Source: Pleurotus djamor
Taxonomy: Eukaryota > Basidiomycota > Agaricomycetes > Agaricales > Pleurotaceae
Direction of reading: 5' to 3'
Length of the DNA: 32,220 bases
NCBI GenBank assembly: GCA_029747585.1
Contig: JAPEVF010000523.1
Location: forward strand, 1 to 32,220
Shown here piece by piece: positions 1 to 11,111 of this stretch. The notes beneath the pieces are model-generated. The model made no database searches and was not told where the DNA came from. It saw nothing but the letters and a program-made list of their open reading frames with translations. The stretch's first letter is position 1; each line of letters begins with the position of its first letter. The position numbers were made by a program, and so were the translations under genes.

Positions 1-387
1 TCTGGTCCCTCTACCGACCGCCTCATATTGTCCAACTGGCAAGTANCCCATTCGACTGAAGGAACTGCCCCATAGGCCCGAATCCCTGTCCATCAACGTA
101 TACATCCAACGGCGAGTCCCTCGGGATCACGTTGCCGATGACGTTCACTATGCTTCCTCCAATGAAATATCCGTTTGTATAGCACATGTCGTTGAACTTT
201 TCATAGTCGGTAAAGTGACTACTCATGATATCGCACATGTTCTGGTATGCCTCAGTTGTGACTCTGGTGGCCCATACATGGAATACGTTGTCACGGATGA
301 GGCTGTCCGTGGCGGTCACCCTTGCGGTCTCAGGGTTGCAACCATGGTCCATCTTCGGCCATGGTATGAGCGCGTATTCTTCAAATT
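1..387. repeat. Left copy of a 387-bp direct repeat (partner at 30659-31044)
   Basis: Base for base this matches 30659-31044 apart from one inserted N at position 46. Similarity stops abruptly after a shared run ending in TCAAATT. The left end is set by the window edge, so the true repeat may be longer. The content is coding sequence of a nucleotidyltransferase-like protein, not an LTR. Near-identity over this length means either a very recent duplication or an assembly artefact at a contig end. Confidence 0.95.
1..387 (-). pseudogene. Truncated nucleotidyltransferase-like protein fragment
   Basis: The minus strand is open across the repeat and encodes the middle of the protein described at 30456-31310. 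Visible are a GGS motif followed about 15 residues later by SPLDVYVDG, resembling the hG[GS] and DxD-like motifs of the nucleotidyltransferase fold, with the second acidic residue not conserved. On the upstream side similarity to the other copy ends at the breakpoint, so this copy has lost its 5' exons; its 3' part is cut by the window edge. I know related proteins in Agaricomycetes, often with an N-terminal F-box, but their function is unknown. Truncation is certain; the fold assignment is an inference from motif shape. Confidence 0.55.
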
Positions 388-1118
388 ACGAGGCCGAAAC
401 GGAGTGTAGGCTCGTTCCTATCGTCTCTGGGGATTATGGCCGCCATGCTTCTGTTCCTGACACAGATCAGCGTTTCCCTCTTTGGTTGAATTGCGATCCG
501 CACTCCCCTACGTTCTTCGTGATTATTTCCATTTTTATCCTGGTATTTACCCATATCCGTCAAACTCGCCCTTCTCGTTTTCCTTATCCGGGTGATCTGC
601 CCATATCCCTTCCTTCCTTTTCCTCGCAAATCATTCCTTGTGGTTCTTTTGCCCGCATACCAGCTTTTCCCTCTTGGTGCTTCTGTTCCTGACTTAGGAT
701 CGTCGTCGCTTACCTTACTTTATCGGGTAGTCTCCTCTGTGTAACGTCCGGACCCCTTGTTACTCCCCTTCATCTCAGGGGTTCCAATTCAGCTTTCCAA
801 CAGTTTCTTATGCGTCTTTCACTCTGAGTAGCTACTTCATTTCTTACCAGCTTCCTCCTCCCACCTGGATACGCTGAGGTGCTATGTTTCAACGTGGTCG
901 GGATCCCCAAGCGTCGTCCAATACCTTTGCTACTCCTCTCCTACCTAGGGGTTCATTAGCATTCCCGTTTCAATGTGCCCTTCGCGCTTTTCACCCTTTG
1001 TAACTACTTCGTATCATCCTATCCGTATCTTCGTACTTGGATTGACTGATGTATAACCTTTGAATGTGATCCGACGCTCGATGTACGTCTTGGTGCGTGC
1101 TTCCGACTGAGTTACAAA
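388..1118. repeat. Gene-free pyrimidine-rich stretch with a degenerate ~171-bp duplication
   Basis: I see no credible gene. The segment around 745-840 is echoed, with many changes, around 916-1010: both run from a CGTCC start through TACTCC and AGGGGTTC to a TAACTACTTC-like or TAGCTACTTC end. This looks like an old tandem duplication. Short open frames here lack ATG starts or family resemblance. Confidence 0.5.
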
Positions 1119-1274
1119 GGTACGTGCTTCCGTCTACCTTCTTGTTGTCTATTGCTGGTGAGTCCCGAAGATTCCACCCAGGGGCAACAGGAGCAACTAG
1201 GGGTCCGTCTGATAAACTCCGCCCTATATCTCAACTATTTTGTCTATCGTATCTTGGATTATTCGTCGTAGAAC

Positions 1275-2192
1275 TCATTTGTATCTGTCCAGTGCATTCT
1301 TTACTTGACATAGTTCTTGTTTAAACCAAGGATTCGTATCCGGTCCGTCTACTCGGAACGTACCCTTCATCAGTGCCTCCTCGCTACCCTCTTCATGTAC
1401 ATTCGAGTATTCTCGTTGACTTAAACCGCATACGCTCCTGACTACTTCGACATTCATAGTCCCTCATCCTTCGTTCAGACGGACACGAAATCTATTGCGT
1501 CCCGTAGTCCCGTAAGTACTGTACTCTCTAATCTGGGTCACTCCATTTCGTTGAACGTGAGCCTTGGTAGCGTTCTCCCATTTCGCTGTTCACTCCCGTT
1601 CGTTTCACGATCAGTGGGACCTCAAGACGAATTCTTCATCTGCGTTGCTTCGTTCATCTCATCCTCTACGTATCCATACACTGAGACCAGCTTACCGTAC
1701 GTGATGTACCCATAGTCCGTCGTTTGTAACTCACTTGTTTCTCTGAACACGCTAGTATTTCCACTCCATCTCTCGCCTCATCCCAGTCGTCCTTCTCACA
1801 CATATCCGTGTCCACAACTGCATCACTCGGTTCCTCATGGTCAAAACTTACTTTCGTCCCCTCAGCGGGATTTCTATGGAAGAGGCGCGTTCCATCATGG
1901 ATACCGCCAGGAATCGACATCCCACGGAGATTTCGCGTACCGCACGTATAGCTTTGGTGTACGACTTTCCACCTTCTCCCTGCCTTGTACTAACTTTCGC
2001 ATCAGTGAACCACCGCATCGTAATCACGAGCATGCCACCATTCGAGGATACAACATGCACGGTTGGATGGTATTGACCATGCACATACACGACGACGAGT
2101 CCAAGGATGAGTGGTGGCCAACGAAAAAGTCCAAGTTGAGGAGGATGCGCAGGGGGCCGAAGGACGAAGTTAGATTCTATTTTGTCCGGCAA
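1275..2192 (-). pseudogene. Duplicated unknown coding relic, copy A
   Basis: On the minus strand three conserved open segments follow each other: one starting MPDKIESNF (from 2192) with a hydrophobic stretch rich in L, V and Y; one starting MSIPGG (from 1920) ending in an acidic region; and one starting MNVEV (from 1457). They lie in different frames and I could not join them with convincing splice sites. The first segment runs into the second by a one-base frame change at the same place in both copies. I do not recognise the family. A decayed gene fits best; an intact gene with unusual introns is possible. Confidence 0.4.
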
Positions 2193-2425
2193 CAGTTCAC
2201 CTTGGTACGCGCTTCCGTCTACCTTCTTGTCTATTGTTGACGAGTCGCGAAGATTCCACCCAGGGGCAACAGGAGCAACTAGGGGTCTGCCTGATCAACG
2301 CCGCTTTCAGTCTCAACTATTTTGTCTAGCGTATCTTGGAAAATTCGTCGTAGAACTCAGTCGTATCTGTACAGTGCATTATTTACTTAACATAGTTCTT
2401 GTTTAAACCAAGGATTCGTATCCGG

Positions 2426-3275
2426 TCAGTCTTCTCGGAACGTGTCCTTCTTCAGTGCCTCCTCGCTACCCTCATCATGTACATTCGAGTATTCTCGTTG
2501 ACTTAAACCGCATACGCTCCTGTTTACTTCGACATTCATAGTACCTCGTCCTTCATTCAGACGGACACGAAATCTATTGCGTCCCGTAGTCCCGTAAGTA
2601 CTGTACCCCCCAAACTGGGTCACTCCATATCGTTGAACGTGAGACTTGGTAGCGTTGTCCCATTTCGCTGTTCACTCCCGTTCGTTTCACGATCAGTGGG
2701 ACCTCAAGACGAATCCTCCATCTGCGTAGCTTCTTTCCCCCCATCTTCTACGTATCCCTACTCAGAGCCCAGCTTACCGTACGTGATTTACCCATAGTCT
2801 GTCGTTCGTTCCTCATTCGTTTCTTCGAAGCCGCTTACCTCCATCACTTCACATCTCGCCCCCTTCCATTCATCAGTTGAACCTACATCCGTGTCCACAA
2901 CTGCATCACTCGGTACTCCATGGTCAAAACGTACTTTCGTCCTCTCAGTGGGATCTCCATGGAAGAGGCGCGTTCCATCATGGACACCGCCAGGAATCGA
3001 CATCCCACCGAAATTTCGCGCACCGCACGTATAGCATTGGTGTACGAGTTTCCACCTTTTCCGTGCGTTTTACTAACTTTCGCATCAGTGAACCCCCACA
3101 TCGTAATCACGAGCACGCCACAATTCGAGGTTACAACATGCACGGTTGGATGGTATTGACCATGCACATACACGACGACGAGTCCAAGGATGAGTGGTGG
3201 CCAACCAAAAAGTCCAAGTTGAGAAGGATGCGCAGGGGGCCGAAGAACGAAGTTAGATTCTATTTTGTCCGGCAA
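2426..3275 (-). pseudogene. Duplicated unknown coding relic, copy B
   Basis: This repeats copy A one tandem unit later, with the same three open segments in the same order. Differences are informative: where copy A reads through near 1350, copy B has an in-frame TGA just after FRED (near 2426), while copy A has an in-frame TGA upstream of MNVEV that copy B lacks. Each copy is therefore broken at a different place as well as sharing one frame change, as expected for drifting relics. Confidence 0.45.
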
Positions 3276-3500
3276 CAGTTCACCTTGGTACGTGCTTCCG
3301 TCTACCTTGTTGTCTATTGCTGATGAGTCCTGAAGATTCCACCCAGGAGTAACAGGAGCAACTAGGGGTCTGCCTGAGTAACTCCGCTTTGTATCTCAAC
3401 TATTTTGTCTATCGTATCTTGGAAAATTCGCCGTAGAATTTAGTCGTATCTGTACATTGTATTAGTTACTTGTCATATTCCTTGCATAACTGCAACTAGT

Positions 3501-4079
3501 CTTGCGTATCCGTTTACTTAATTCCATTGGAACCTTTTATACAATATCTGACAAGTCCGAAAGTATCACATCGGCAGAGAGGGAAACCTCCTTCCCCTTC
3601 CTCCATCTTTTCCCTCCACAAGCACGGGCACATGCGCTATCGAGCTTCATCCTTGCTCCAGCTTAATCTGCCCTACTCATCATGCTTTGGGTTCCATCTT
3701 TAGAGTCGACTTTCGATATCGGAACGCTCCTTCTTCAATCAACCTCGGTCTTGACCATTTCGTATTATTCGAACTGGAACCAAGTCCGAAAGGGGCTATC
3801 AGGGGATAAGGACACTTCCACGCGTCGTCTGCTTGACATGTCCACACCCTGTCTCTCACCCGTCATCGCCGTCAAACTCTCATTTAGGCAGCCTCATCTC
3901 TATGTTTCCTTTTTCCCTCCCCTGGGAATCATCGAGGGATTGACACGCTACCAATTTCTAAAAGTAGAGTAAGCTATACATAACAAAGACATATCGTCAT
4001 ATGTCATCCCGACGACTTGCGTTCGGGCCTTGAGGCTCGAAGGTCTGACATCACCCTTCCGTGAACCAATGTAAGTCTC
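3501..4079. other. Intergenic, no gene recognised
   Basis: An ATG-started open frame of 96 codons exists at 3682-3972 (plus), but it shows no motif, no family resemblance and no coding periodicity I can argue for. The stretch lies between the repeat block and the 3' end of the TPR-MYND gene and probably includes that gene's terminator; I see no specific polyadenylation signal. Confidence 0.4.
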
Positions 4080-4830
4080 TTATTCATTGTCCGGGTACAT
4101 GCAGTGAAGTCTATGCCTGCCTTGCCAGTCACTGGTCTGGACGCATATTCGTGAGGATTCGATGCGGATCGATTGAGTAGGAAAGGCTCTACCTGGCATG
4201 GTTTCGAGCAATAAAACGCGGCCTGAATGCTCATATATTCGTCAGCTCGAAATTTGGATTGGGGATCAGTCAGGATACCACTGAGCACCTTGCATCGCCC
4301 ACACATCTTCAACTCAGACTTTTTGTACAGTTTTCCGGGACACTGATTCAACGGGGATTTAGCGAAAAGTGTTTAGAGTCGAGGGTGGACGCTATGCTTA
4401 CCTTGTAGTTCGAACATACCATTTCGCCCCTCGCTTTTCCCGCCATTCTTAGTTCTCTACATTTCTTCATGTCACCCTCAACCTCATAACACCTCCCCAT
4501 GTTATCGCGAGTCACAGCCAGATCTAGAGGTCGGCCTTTCTTTTCTCGGACCTCTAACGCGAGTGTGAGGTTCTCCCTCGCTTCCTTTAGCTTGCCCATC
4601 TCCAGATACAGCTCTCCTAGGGCATTTCGTGACAACGCCGTCGTGATGGCGTCAGGGCCAAACACAGATGTTTTTATTTGGAGAGCCTCGAGATGTAGAC
4701 GTTCCGCAACATCGAAGTGTCCTGCAGTATGGGCCGCCAACGCTCTATTATTGAGCTCAACGGCTGTATTGAGTGCAATCGTTTCGTTAGCAGGACTGTT
4801 AGGTTGCGGTAAATCTGACACGTTAGCCAT
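4080..4830 (-). CDS. TPR-MYND zinc finger protein
   Basis: Four exons (4830-4402, 4342-4289, 4222-4193, 4136-4080) join in frame to 189 aa. Residues about 25-125 are TPR-like helices (for example RNALGELYLEMGKLKEAREN), the kinesin-light-chain style pattern. The C-terminus is a MYND finger assembled across three introns: C139, C144, then CGRC (157-160), YCSKPCQ (166-171) and DWQGRHRLHC ending at C183. MYND fingers bind proline-rich peptides of partner proteins, and TPRs are also scaffolds, so an adaptor role is likely; no enzyme domain is present. The start is an ATG with an upstream region shared head-to-head with the next gene. That the finger appears only after splicing strongly supports the exon model. 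Small TPR-MYND proteins are common in Agaricomycetes. Confidence 0.88.
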
Positions 4831-5252
4831 GGTGGTTCGGACAATAGGGTGACACCGTTTTGGTGGGACGAAAAGGGCGGCTTTCTAAGTTAGACTCATC
4901 AAGAATCGTTTCCACTTTTCCGCGTTTTCATGATACGAGGATTCTTACTTGGGTAAATCGGACGCCTTCCAGTAGGCTCGTACGGCCAACCTGTATCGGC
5001 GTCAAAATCCCTCTTAGGCAGTCCTGTATCCGTGTATAACTTGACCCACCCATGTACCCCTTCTCTGGATGTCTTCGCTTCTGATACCCGTCACGCTGGT
5101 GAGCAACGTGGTGAGTAGTCTGCCTGACAGTGCTGCATAATCTTCAATGCACCGTCTGGGTTATTCGCTCCTTCCCTGCATCCCTTTCTTTTGATTTCAT
5201 CTTCCTCTCATTGTCTCTCCTCAACTTTCAGTTGAGTCCTCTCAGTCCATCG
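4831..5252. promoter_or_regulatory. Divergent intergenic region, probable shared promoter
   Basis: The two flanking genes are transcribed away from each other, so their upstream regions share these 422 bp. The side next to the plus-strand gene is strongly pyrimidine-rich, as is usual upstream of fungal start codons. No specific activator site stands out. Confidence 0.4.
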
Positions 5253-6162
5253 ATGTCCGGGGTTTCCTATACTTCGTCTCCCTCTGGTTTGTAACTCCCC
5301 TGTTTCATCATTTTCCCTTCCGCTGACGCCTACTAGGGTTCCTCCTCGCTGCCTTGGGTTTGTCGCCTGCTCAGGCTAGGGAGACGGGCTACGCATTGAT
5401 CGCCGCCGCAGATGCGGTTGATCGTGCGGGGGCTTACCATCCACCAAACTCTCCCTCGACTCCATCCCACGTAAATCCTTCCCTCGTCCGTCGAGGATAC
5501 TTGAGAATTGGACTCGCCGCGTCGTGGCCTGACAACATCCAGCCCGCTTCATCGTCCGACGGCTCATCGTCTGAAACCGAGTCTTTTGTTTCTCTGTCGT
5601 CGTCACCTCTTCCTTCGCCAACCCTTGCGAGCACCTTAATCCCACGTATTCATTCCTCATCAGCTCGTCCCACGACATCAGCCGACGGATCCTCTTCATC
5701 TCCAGTGTCCGGTCCCGTTGCCAGATCCCGCTCTAATTTCAATTCCACTCCGAATTCGGTTCGACCCCTCCCATCGTCCACTCCATCCACGTCCAACTCG
5801 GTCACGGGATCTATCTCTTCCCCTCCTCGTGGGTCTGCACGATCGCACCGTGACCATCCAGTTATCCCTCCCATGCCCCGCAACGCGCGTGTTGTACCCC
5901 GTGGTTATGTATACCCGTATCCCGATCTCAACACGACAGGGACCGTCTACGTTGTTACAAGAGGCGTTCGTGTTGGAGTTTTTGCTGACTGGTAAATGCA
6001 ACGTGCACCTATGCTCATCATTCTCATGTCCTTTACAGGTCCGAAGCGGGTCCATACGTCACGAACATATCCGGTTCCCTTCACAAAGGAGTTACCGGGG
6101 TCTCTTACGCTATGAGTCTGCTTGATACTGCGATCCACGAACAATGGGCTTGTTGGATTTAG
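5253..6162 (+). CDS. Ser-rich protein with C-terminal RNase H1/viroplasmin-type hybrid-binding domain
   Basis: Exons 5253-5286, 5337-5991 and 6039-6162 give a 270-aa protein in frame. About residues 70-190 are low-complexity Ser/Pro/Thr. From residue 216 the motif YVVTRGVRVGVFADW, then a spliced continuation through GPYV and SGSLHKGV to a short helix with A and L residues, matches the pattern of the RNase H1 N-terminal domain (viroplasmin-like, which binds RNA/DNA hybrids or dsRNA in RNase H1). No catalytic RNase H domain follows; the gene stops about 8 residues after. So this may be a stand-alone nucleic-acid binder. I recall such stand-alone domains in Agaricomycetes but not a known function. 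The exon-2/exon-3 junction falls inside the domain, which supports both the intron and the call. Confidence 0.72.
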
Positions 6163-6325
6163 TTTTTTNAACTGTTTGCCGATCTCAACTACCTTTGTTT
6201 CGTTGTTTTACCCAATGTTCATCTGAAATCTGTGTACCATTCTCGTTCTGTCATCTGGAAAGCATCCGTCTCGTCCCCCAATGTCTATTCGATAAGTATT
6301 TGCCGAGCTCGATACGTACTAGTAA
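6163..6325. other. Convergent 3' intergenic region with ambiguous base
   Basis: Short spacer between two convergent genes, containing an N at 6169 after a T-run. Nothing else is recognisable. Confidence 0.4.
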
Positions 6326-7488
6326 CTACTTCTCCGTATTTTCCATTACCGTATCTCCCCTCAACTCGTTCGCCGGTTCTTGAGTAAGTTTCAACAATTT
6401 CACACCTGCGTTGATGGCTCGAATGTCCACTGCCTCATATCCCCTGCTTCGCTTGATGACGACTTTCTTGTTGTCTGCTTTTTGTCGCAAGTTCGTCGCA
6501 GCTTTGGAAGCGGCTATCAATGCCTTCTGTTGATCCGAGATAAGTAGTGTCTCCCTGGACGAACTGGCTTTTACCTTGGTGAACGTATTGTTCAGTAGAC
6601 AGATACTCCGGAGTACAGCCTTGAGTACTTTGCCTTCCGTCGTGTCAATCACAATGAATCCTACCCGAACCTCCACGATGTCTCCGCGACGGAAACAGTC
6701 TCCTTGAACGTTCTCGAAAGACCTGTATTTGTCGTTGGCTCAATACTGACGCCCTGCATCGTTCGCTTTCCGTCGTACTCACCAAGCTTCCTCTGACACA
6801 TTTGCTTTGAAATATTCCACCTCATTTTCTTCCGTGTAGGATCCGCCTTTCCCGTTTGCGTTTGCCAGATGCCCGTGAGGATCCATCCACGTCTCGATAG
6901 ACTTGGTGGTGGTCTGGCTTTGAGCATTCGGCGTGAAGAATCTGTTGGATGCGGTGAATACTAGCGAGTCATCTGCTCCTTTTGAGATGAAGTCGATGGC
7001 CTGCATTGCGCTATCGTTCGATGAGGCGAACAGAGCATGGATCTCATGAATTTCTTCCATACTCTCATCGAATAGGGTACCGCCGAAGCCTGTGATACGG
7101 ACTGACTGTCGTAGCATCAGCAAGCTCTGGTTGGTTGGTTCTTTCCTGCGCGACGTTAGAACGTGCTGAACGGTTAAACCCATGTGCGAGTCTTTGTCGT
7201 ACCTCTTGATAAACCGACTGAACGGGGGTAGGGATACGTCGATTATAGTGCCCTGAATTGCAAGGGTCGCCTCCGCGTACGTTGTCATGTCTGCACACAA
7301 TCTCCACGTCTTTGCTGTGTCCTTCGCAAACTGGTATTTCTCTCCTCCGTTCGTTGGCTACCGAATCTGTCAGTACCAATATTTGGGGTATGGTCGCTTT
7401 TGACTCACTGCACGAGTTCCCTCCCTTCGAACGAGTGACACTTGTTCTATGAATTGTCCTGCTTACATTGAGCCCTCAGCTGGTTCAT
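6326..7488 (-). CDS. Agaricomycete orphan protein with GDIVEV motif
   Basis: The two main exons (7288-6783 and 6722-6326) are joined by a 60-nt intron and code for 300 aa from the ATG at 7288. The frame stays open upstream, and two small exons starting at an ATG at 7488 can be added with weaker splice sites (one donor is GTGCAG), so the start is uncertain. Recognisable stretches are TYAEATLAIQGT near the N-terminus, and GDCFRRGDIVEVRVGFIVI followed by VLRSICLLNN after the junction, the latter beta-rich and OB-like in feel. I recall this arrangement from multi-copy, uncharacterised agaricomycete proteins; no catalytic motif is visible. The C-terminal tail is Lys/Arg-rich. It lies head-to-head with the next plus-strand gene. 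Confidence 0.62.
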
Positions 7489-8579
7489 CCAGTCGGTGGT
7501 TCACTCACTCGCTCCCTTCTCATCGTATCCGTCCATGGGCGTGTTCATCTTTGCGATCGTAAGTCAGTGTGGATGGGTTGTTGTTCTTCGGATTTATGGT
7601 CGCGAACGTGTTCTACGTGCGTATGCCTCGCAAATGTGACCCCGACTCTTGGGTGCTCCAGCCTCCTTCCTTGGTCGTCTCCTCGGCTGTGGAATTCTAT
7701 TCGAACCTTGTCCCAAACGATAACCGCACTGTTTCATTCCATATGGCCTCCACCCTATCCTTTTCGTCATGTCCGTTCTGCCCGTGATGCGCGGTTCGTC
7801 GCTCACCCATTACTATCCTCGCTGTAACCGCTGTTCATTGCGAAGTTCGAATCTTGAGTCCGTTCCCATTGCTTGCTTATCCGGAACTCAACTTCTCCTG
7901 TTGTCGTTACCTCGAGATGCTTCTAACCCATCTCTCGTTGATCCATCAGTCGGTTTTCTCGGGATTGGTATACTCATATGCGCCTTCCATCTTCTCTGTT
8001 TGGTTCTCCGCTCCTATACACGATGTCCATACAACTCGCTTCATAATCTGATCCTTCCTTCAGAAGTCTTTGTTGTCCTCTTTTGTCCTTCGCTCTCCCT
8101 ACTCTGTAATCACTTCATTGGTCTTCCTTCTTATCTTTACTTCATTCAACCTTCTCGGCTTCGGTTCTCCTCCTTATCACCGCAGTGGTCTTCTCGCATC
8201 CGATCCTTCTCGCATCCAGAGGGCATTCTATGATCTCCGCACCTTCAGTTGCATCCCTTTCGGGACAGTATGTACATCAGTTTCATATCTGGACTTTCTA
8301 AACAAAAAAAAGATCGAAGGGCGCATTGAGTGCAACACGCTCATTTCCTTTCACTTATCCTCTCCCTTTTTCCTTCCTCCTCGGGTGCCATTGATCCGGA
8401 TGCTATCCCATCGACTTACTCCAAAAAAAAAAANCCCCCACTGCACTTCCCCCCCNTCCCTTGTCGTATAAAGGAAAGTCGTACGACGTCTCCCAGCTAC
8501 AACTGCGAATCCTGCTCCACATTCTACTTTTGCTTGACTGCTTGACTTTTGCCCTACCTTCGTCTTTGTTATCCCTATC
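7489..8579. promoter_or_regulatory. Divergent intergenic region, pyrimidine-rich, two ambiguous bases
   Basis: These 1.1 kb separate two divergent genes. The plus strand is pyrimidine-rich throughout, which creates long but meaningless open frames. N occurs at 8434 after an A-run and at 8456 inside a C-run. I see no gene or clear regulatory motif. Confidence 0.4.
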
Positions 8580-11111
8580 ATGGCTCCAAATACAAGGTGA
8601 CGCTGTCTTCAAGCCGTCCTTTATAACGCTCCCTCCGCTCACCTCACCATGTCTCTTTAGAACTAACCGTTCAAAGCGCAAAGTCGAGTCGGATCCCGTG
8701 GACGAGGAAATTGTCTTCCTCGACGAGGATCCCATCGACGACGACTTCGTCATGTGAGTAGTGAATTCATCGTGGCATTCGTTCCTCTCACCTTGATTGC
8801 GTTCAGGGAATCTCCCGCGAAGCCTACTCCCAAGACCAAGCGCACTGCGAAGCCCGTCGTCGTTGATGACGACGATGTATTTGTCGTCAATATGTAAGCC
8901 TGTGCCTTTGCCCTCTGATGTCTAAGTCGTTGCTAACACTGTCATTATAGGGATGAAGAAGAATCCGTCACCGTCGCTTCCAAAACCACCCCCAAAAAGA
9001 AGAAGGCCGTTTCCGTTGCGTCGGGCAAAAATTCGTCCGGATCCGGTCAAGCTACTGGATCGCGTTCTCCAACCAAGCGCGAATTGTCGCCTGAATGGTG
9101 GCTATCCCTCATCTTGACTTATGTGTTATTCTCTGACGCGTCTTCTTTACAGGGACGAGACAGTGTTAGAGAGTCCATCCAAAAAAGGCCGTATTCGCAA
9201 ACTCTCAAGTGCTGCTAAGGCCGCGATCGAAGAGAGCGCTTCGTACGTTGTTGTTGTCTAATGCAGAGTTTCCTCCCTTTGATTAGTGTGTCTCGAGACC
9301 TGTCTCTAATATTCTCAAGTCCATTCACCTCGCAGCCCCTGAATCCGACGGGTATGCTTCCATCCTCTCTTCCCTTTCTCCGTGTGATCCCTTCCTTTCG
9401 TTATCCTGTTCCTCGTACTGGATATTTCATATTGACTCTTTGCGTGTGTAGGTCCGTGCCTGATGAGGTTGACGACGACGCAGCATCCGTCGCCGATTCT
9501 CTCCCCGAACTAGAGACCCCTACAGAAGAAGATGTCGCCTCCATTCCTTCTTCTTCTGGTGGTGGTGCGGTCGCCAAACCTTCCGCTCCTCGGATGGTTG
9601 TTCCTTCAACCAAAAAAGCCGACCCCGTCCTTCCTAAGGCGAAAACGGAGATCCTCCCGCCTTCTTCGAAGCCGGTGGTAACAGAGAAGTTCGAGCACGG
9701 TTGGCGTCAACGGTAAGTAGGACTTACAATTCTTTGCACCCTTTTCCCTTCGCGCATACTTAAGGTTGTCTCTTACTCGTATAGCTACGAAGGAATCGGG
9801 TTTCCCAATGATCTTGATGCCATGGAGGACTCCCTTCGCAAAATGGTCACGTCAGGCGCTGTATCCGCTCGTCGGTGGGTCGATTAATGTCTCATGTAAT
9901 TGTTCACCTTCATTCATGCCTTCGTTCTAGTCCCCTCGTATTTCCACAGAGAACGATCCAACAACATGCGATACGGACCGCCTCTCTCTACGACCTATTA
10001 CCTATGGTTCCAAACAATTTCGAACTACTGTGAGATCCATTCTGTGCCTGTATACCGTGCTTCCATTCACCGTCAATTTAGCCACGTCATGCGTGCCCTC
10101 ACGTTTGAACGAAGAGGTGTTTTCATCAACCCCGCACTCGGACATCCTTCCTTAATTCAGGTCATTGTCAAACCCGCGTCAGGTGGTGGCCGGTTTATGT
10201 CTCTTTTCATGAAAGACCCTGCTGTTGGTTACGGTAAACGGCCAGTGTTTGTTTCTACTGTCGCTTTGTCGTCGGTGAACTTTCATAGCGCTCTCCTCCC
10301 TTCCAACTGGGTTCGTCCGGTTCGCGCAGCTCTCGCGCCTTTCTTTGATGAAGAGGTAGCTCGAATTGGCGGATTTTTCGGCGGTGTATTCTCTGCACAG
10401 GACGTATCTGCGCTCCCTTTGTCCTACATCGATGGGTTTATGTCCTTCCAAACGGTCCCAGAGGGTCATGCCGCTCGTCAGAGTCATCCTAACGCAGGTG
10501 TGTCCGCATCCTTTTCATCCCTTCGTGGGTTTCTTATCTTAATTGTCTTAGTCGCACCCTCCGTCATGAGCCCCAAGAAGAGCGCCTTATTCAAGAAGGT
10601 TGCTCCTTCCAAATTCGCCAACGACGATAATGCCACCCTTCGTGCGTTCCCGGAGAACTTAGGGTTCGATGATGATGGTACGCCTTTATTTCGACTCTAC
10701 CTTCCTTGTTTATATTCATTGTTTTTAGTCCCCGTGTACGATCTCCGACGTCTTCAGTCTCCCATCGATTTCAACACCGATGAGGGATGGGAAACCCTTC
10801 TCTCCTGTCCTCGTCTCCAATTGGGTTGTGGACAGGATGAGCTTGGCTTTGAGGATGACCCTGCGATTGCCATGCTTGCCTACGGGTTCGGTACCTTCCC
10901 GTCCAAGCAGCAATCACTTCAGGACGATAACGGATGTCTTAACATCATGTTTGTTGCTATCCTCGCCCGCGCTTCGTCTTCAAACAACGGGATTCCGACC
11001 AAGTCCGCTTTGGACCGTCTTTCTAAAATGGCTGAGCAAGATCCTGGACGACTCCGTGAAAGCGTTCTGAAGGTTGTCAAGGGAAAGCTTGCTTTCAGTC
11101 GGGTCAGCTGA
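8580..11111 (+). CDS. Orphan 631-aa agaricomycete family protein, 11 exons
   Basis: Exons 8580-8596, 8661-8753, 8807-8893, 8951-9097, 9153-9242, 9298-9351, 9452-9712, 9785-9874, 9950-10497, 10552-10677 and 10729-11111 keep phase throughout. The ATG has a good context (ATCATGGCTCC). Residues 1-250 are disordered: acidic clusters alternate with Lys/Ser/Pro stretches (SPSKKGR), suggesting a nuclear, chromatin-type tail. From about 250 the protein is ordered and conserved-looking: RYGPPLSTTYYLWFQTISNY near 288, a long hydrophobic middle, then VPVYDLRR near 505 and a C-terminal domain rich in short strands. I know this layout from multi-copy agaricomycete proteins without assigned function. The final intron's acceptor sits directly before VPVYD. 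The exon at 9298-9351 is the least certain: it needs a CGAG acceptor. No enzyme signature seen. Confidence 0.72.

Larger units (their letters stand above)
1119..3500. repeat. Tandem repeat of a ~1.08-kb unit (two full copies, one partial)
   Basis: The landmark GGTACG(T/C)GCTTCCGTC occurs at 1119, 2204 and 3287, giving periods of 1085 and 1083 bp. Units are 1119-2203, 2204-3286 and a partial third copy from 3287 that fades near 3500. Long stretches agree at roughly 90 percent by eye, with scattered substitutions and small indels, so the duplication is not fresh. Each full unit carries the same minus-strand coding relics. Confidence 0.93.

Noticed and set aside
3790..3825. Short similarity (CTATCAGG-R-GATAAGG) to 27930-27952
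   Set aside because: About 20 bases with mismatches and no extension; could be chance.
3682..3972. 96-codon plus-strand gene
   Set aside because: ATG-started but without motif, family resemblance or splice context; likely chance.
7468..8471. Several overlapping plus-strand open frames in the divergent spacer
   Set aside because: They arise from pyrimidine-rich composition (Ser, Leu, Pro, Phe) and show no conserved motif.
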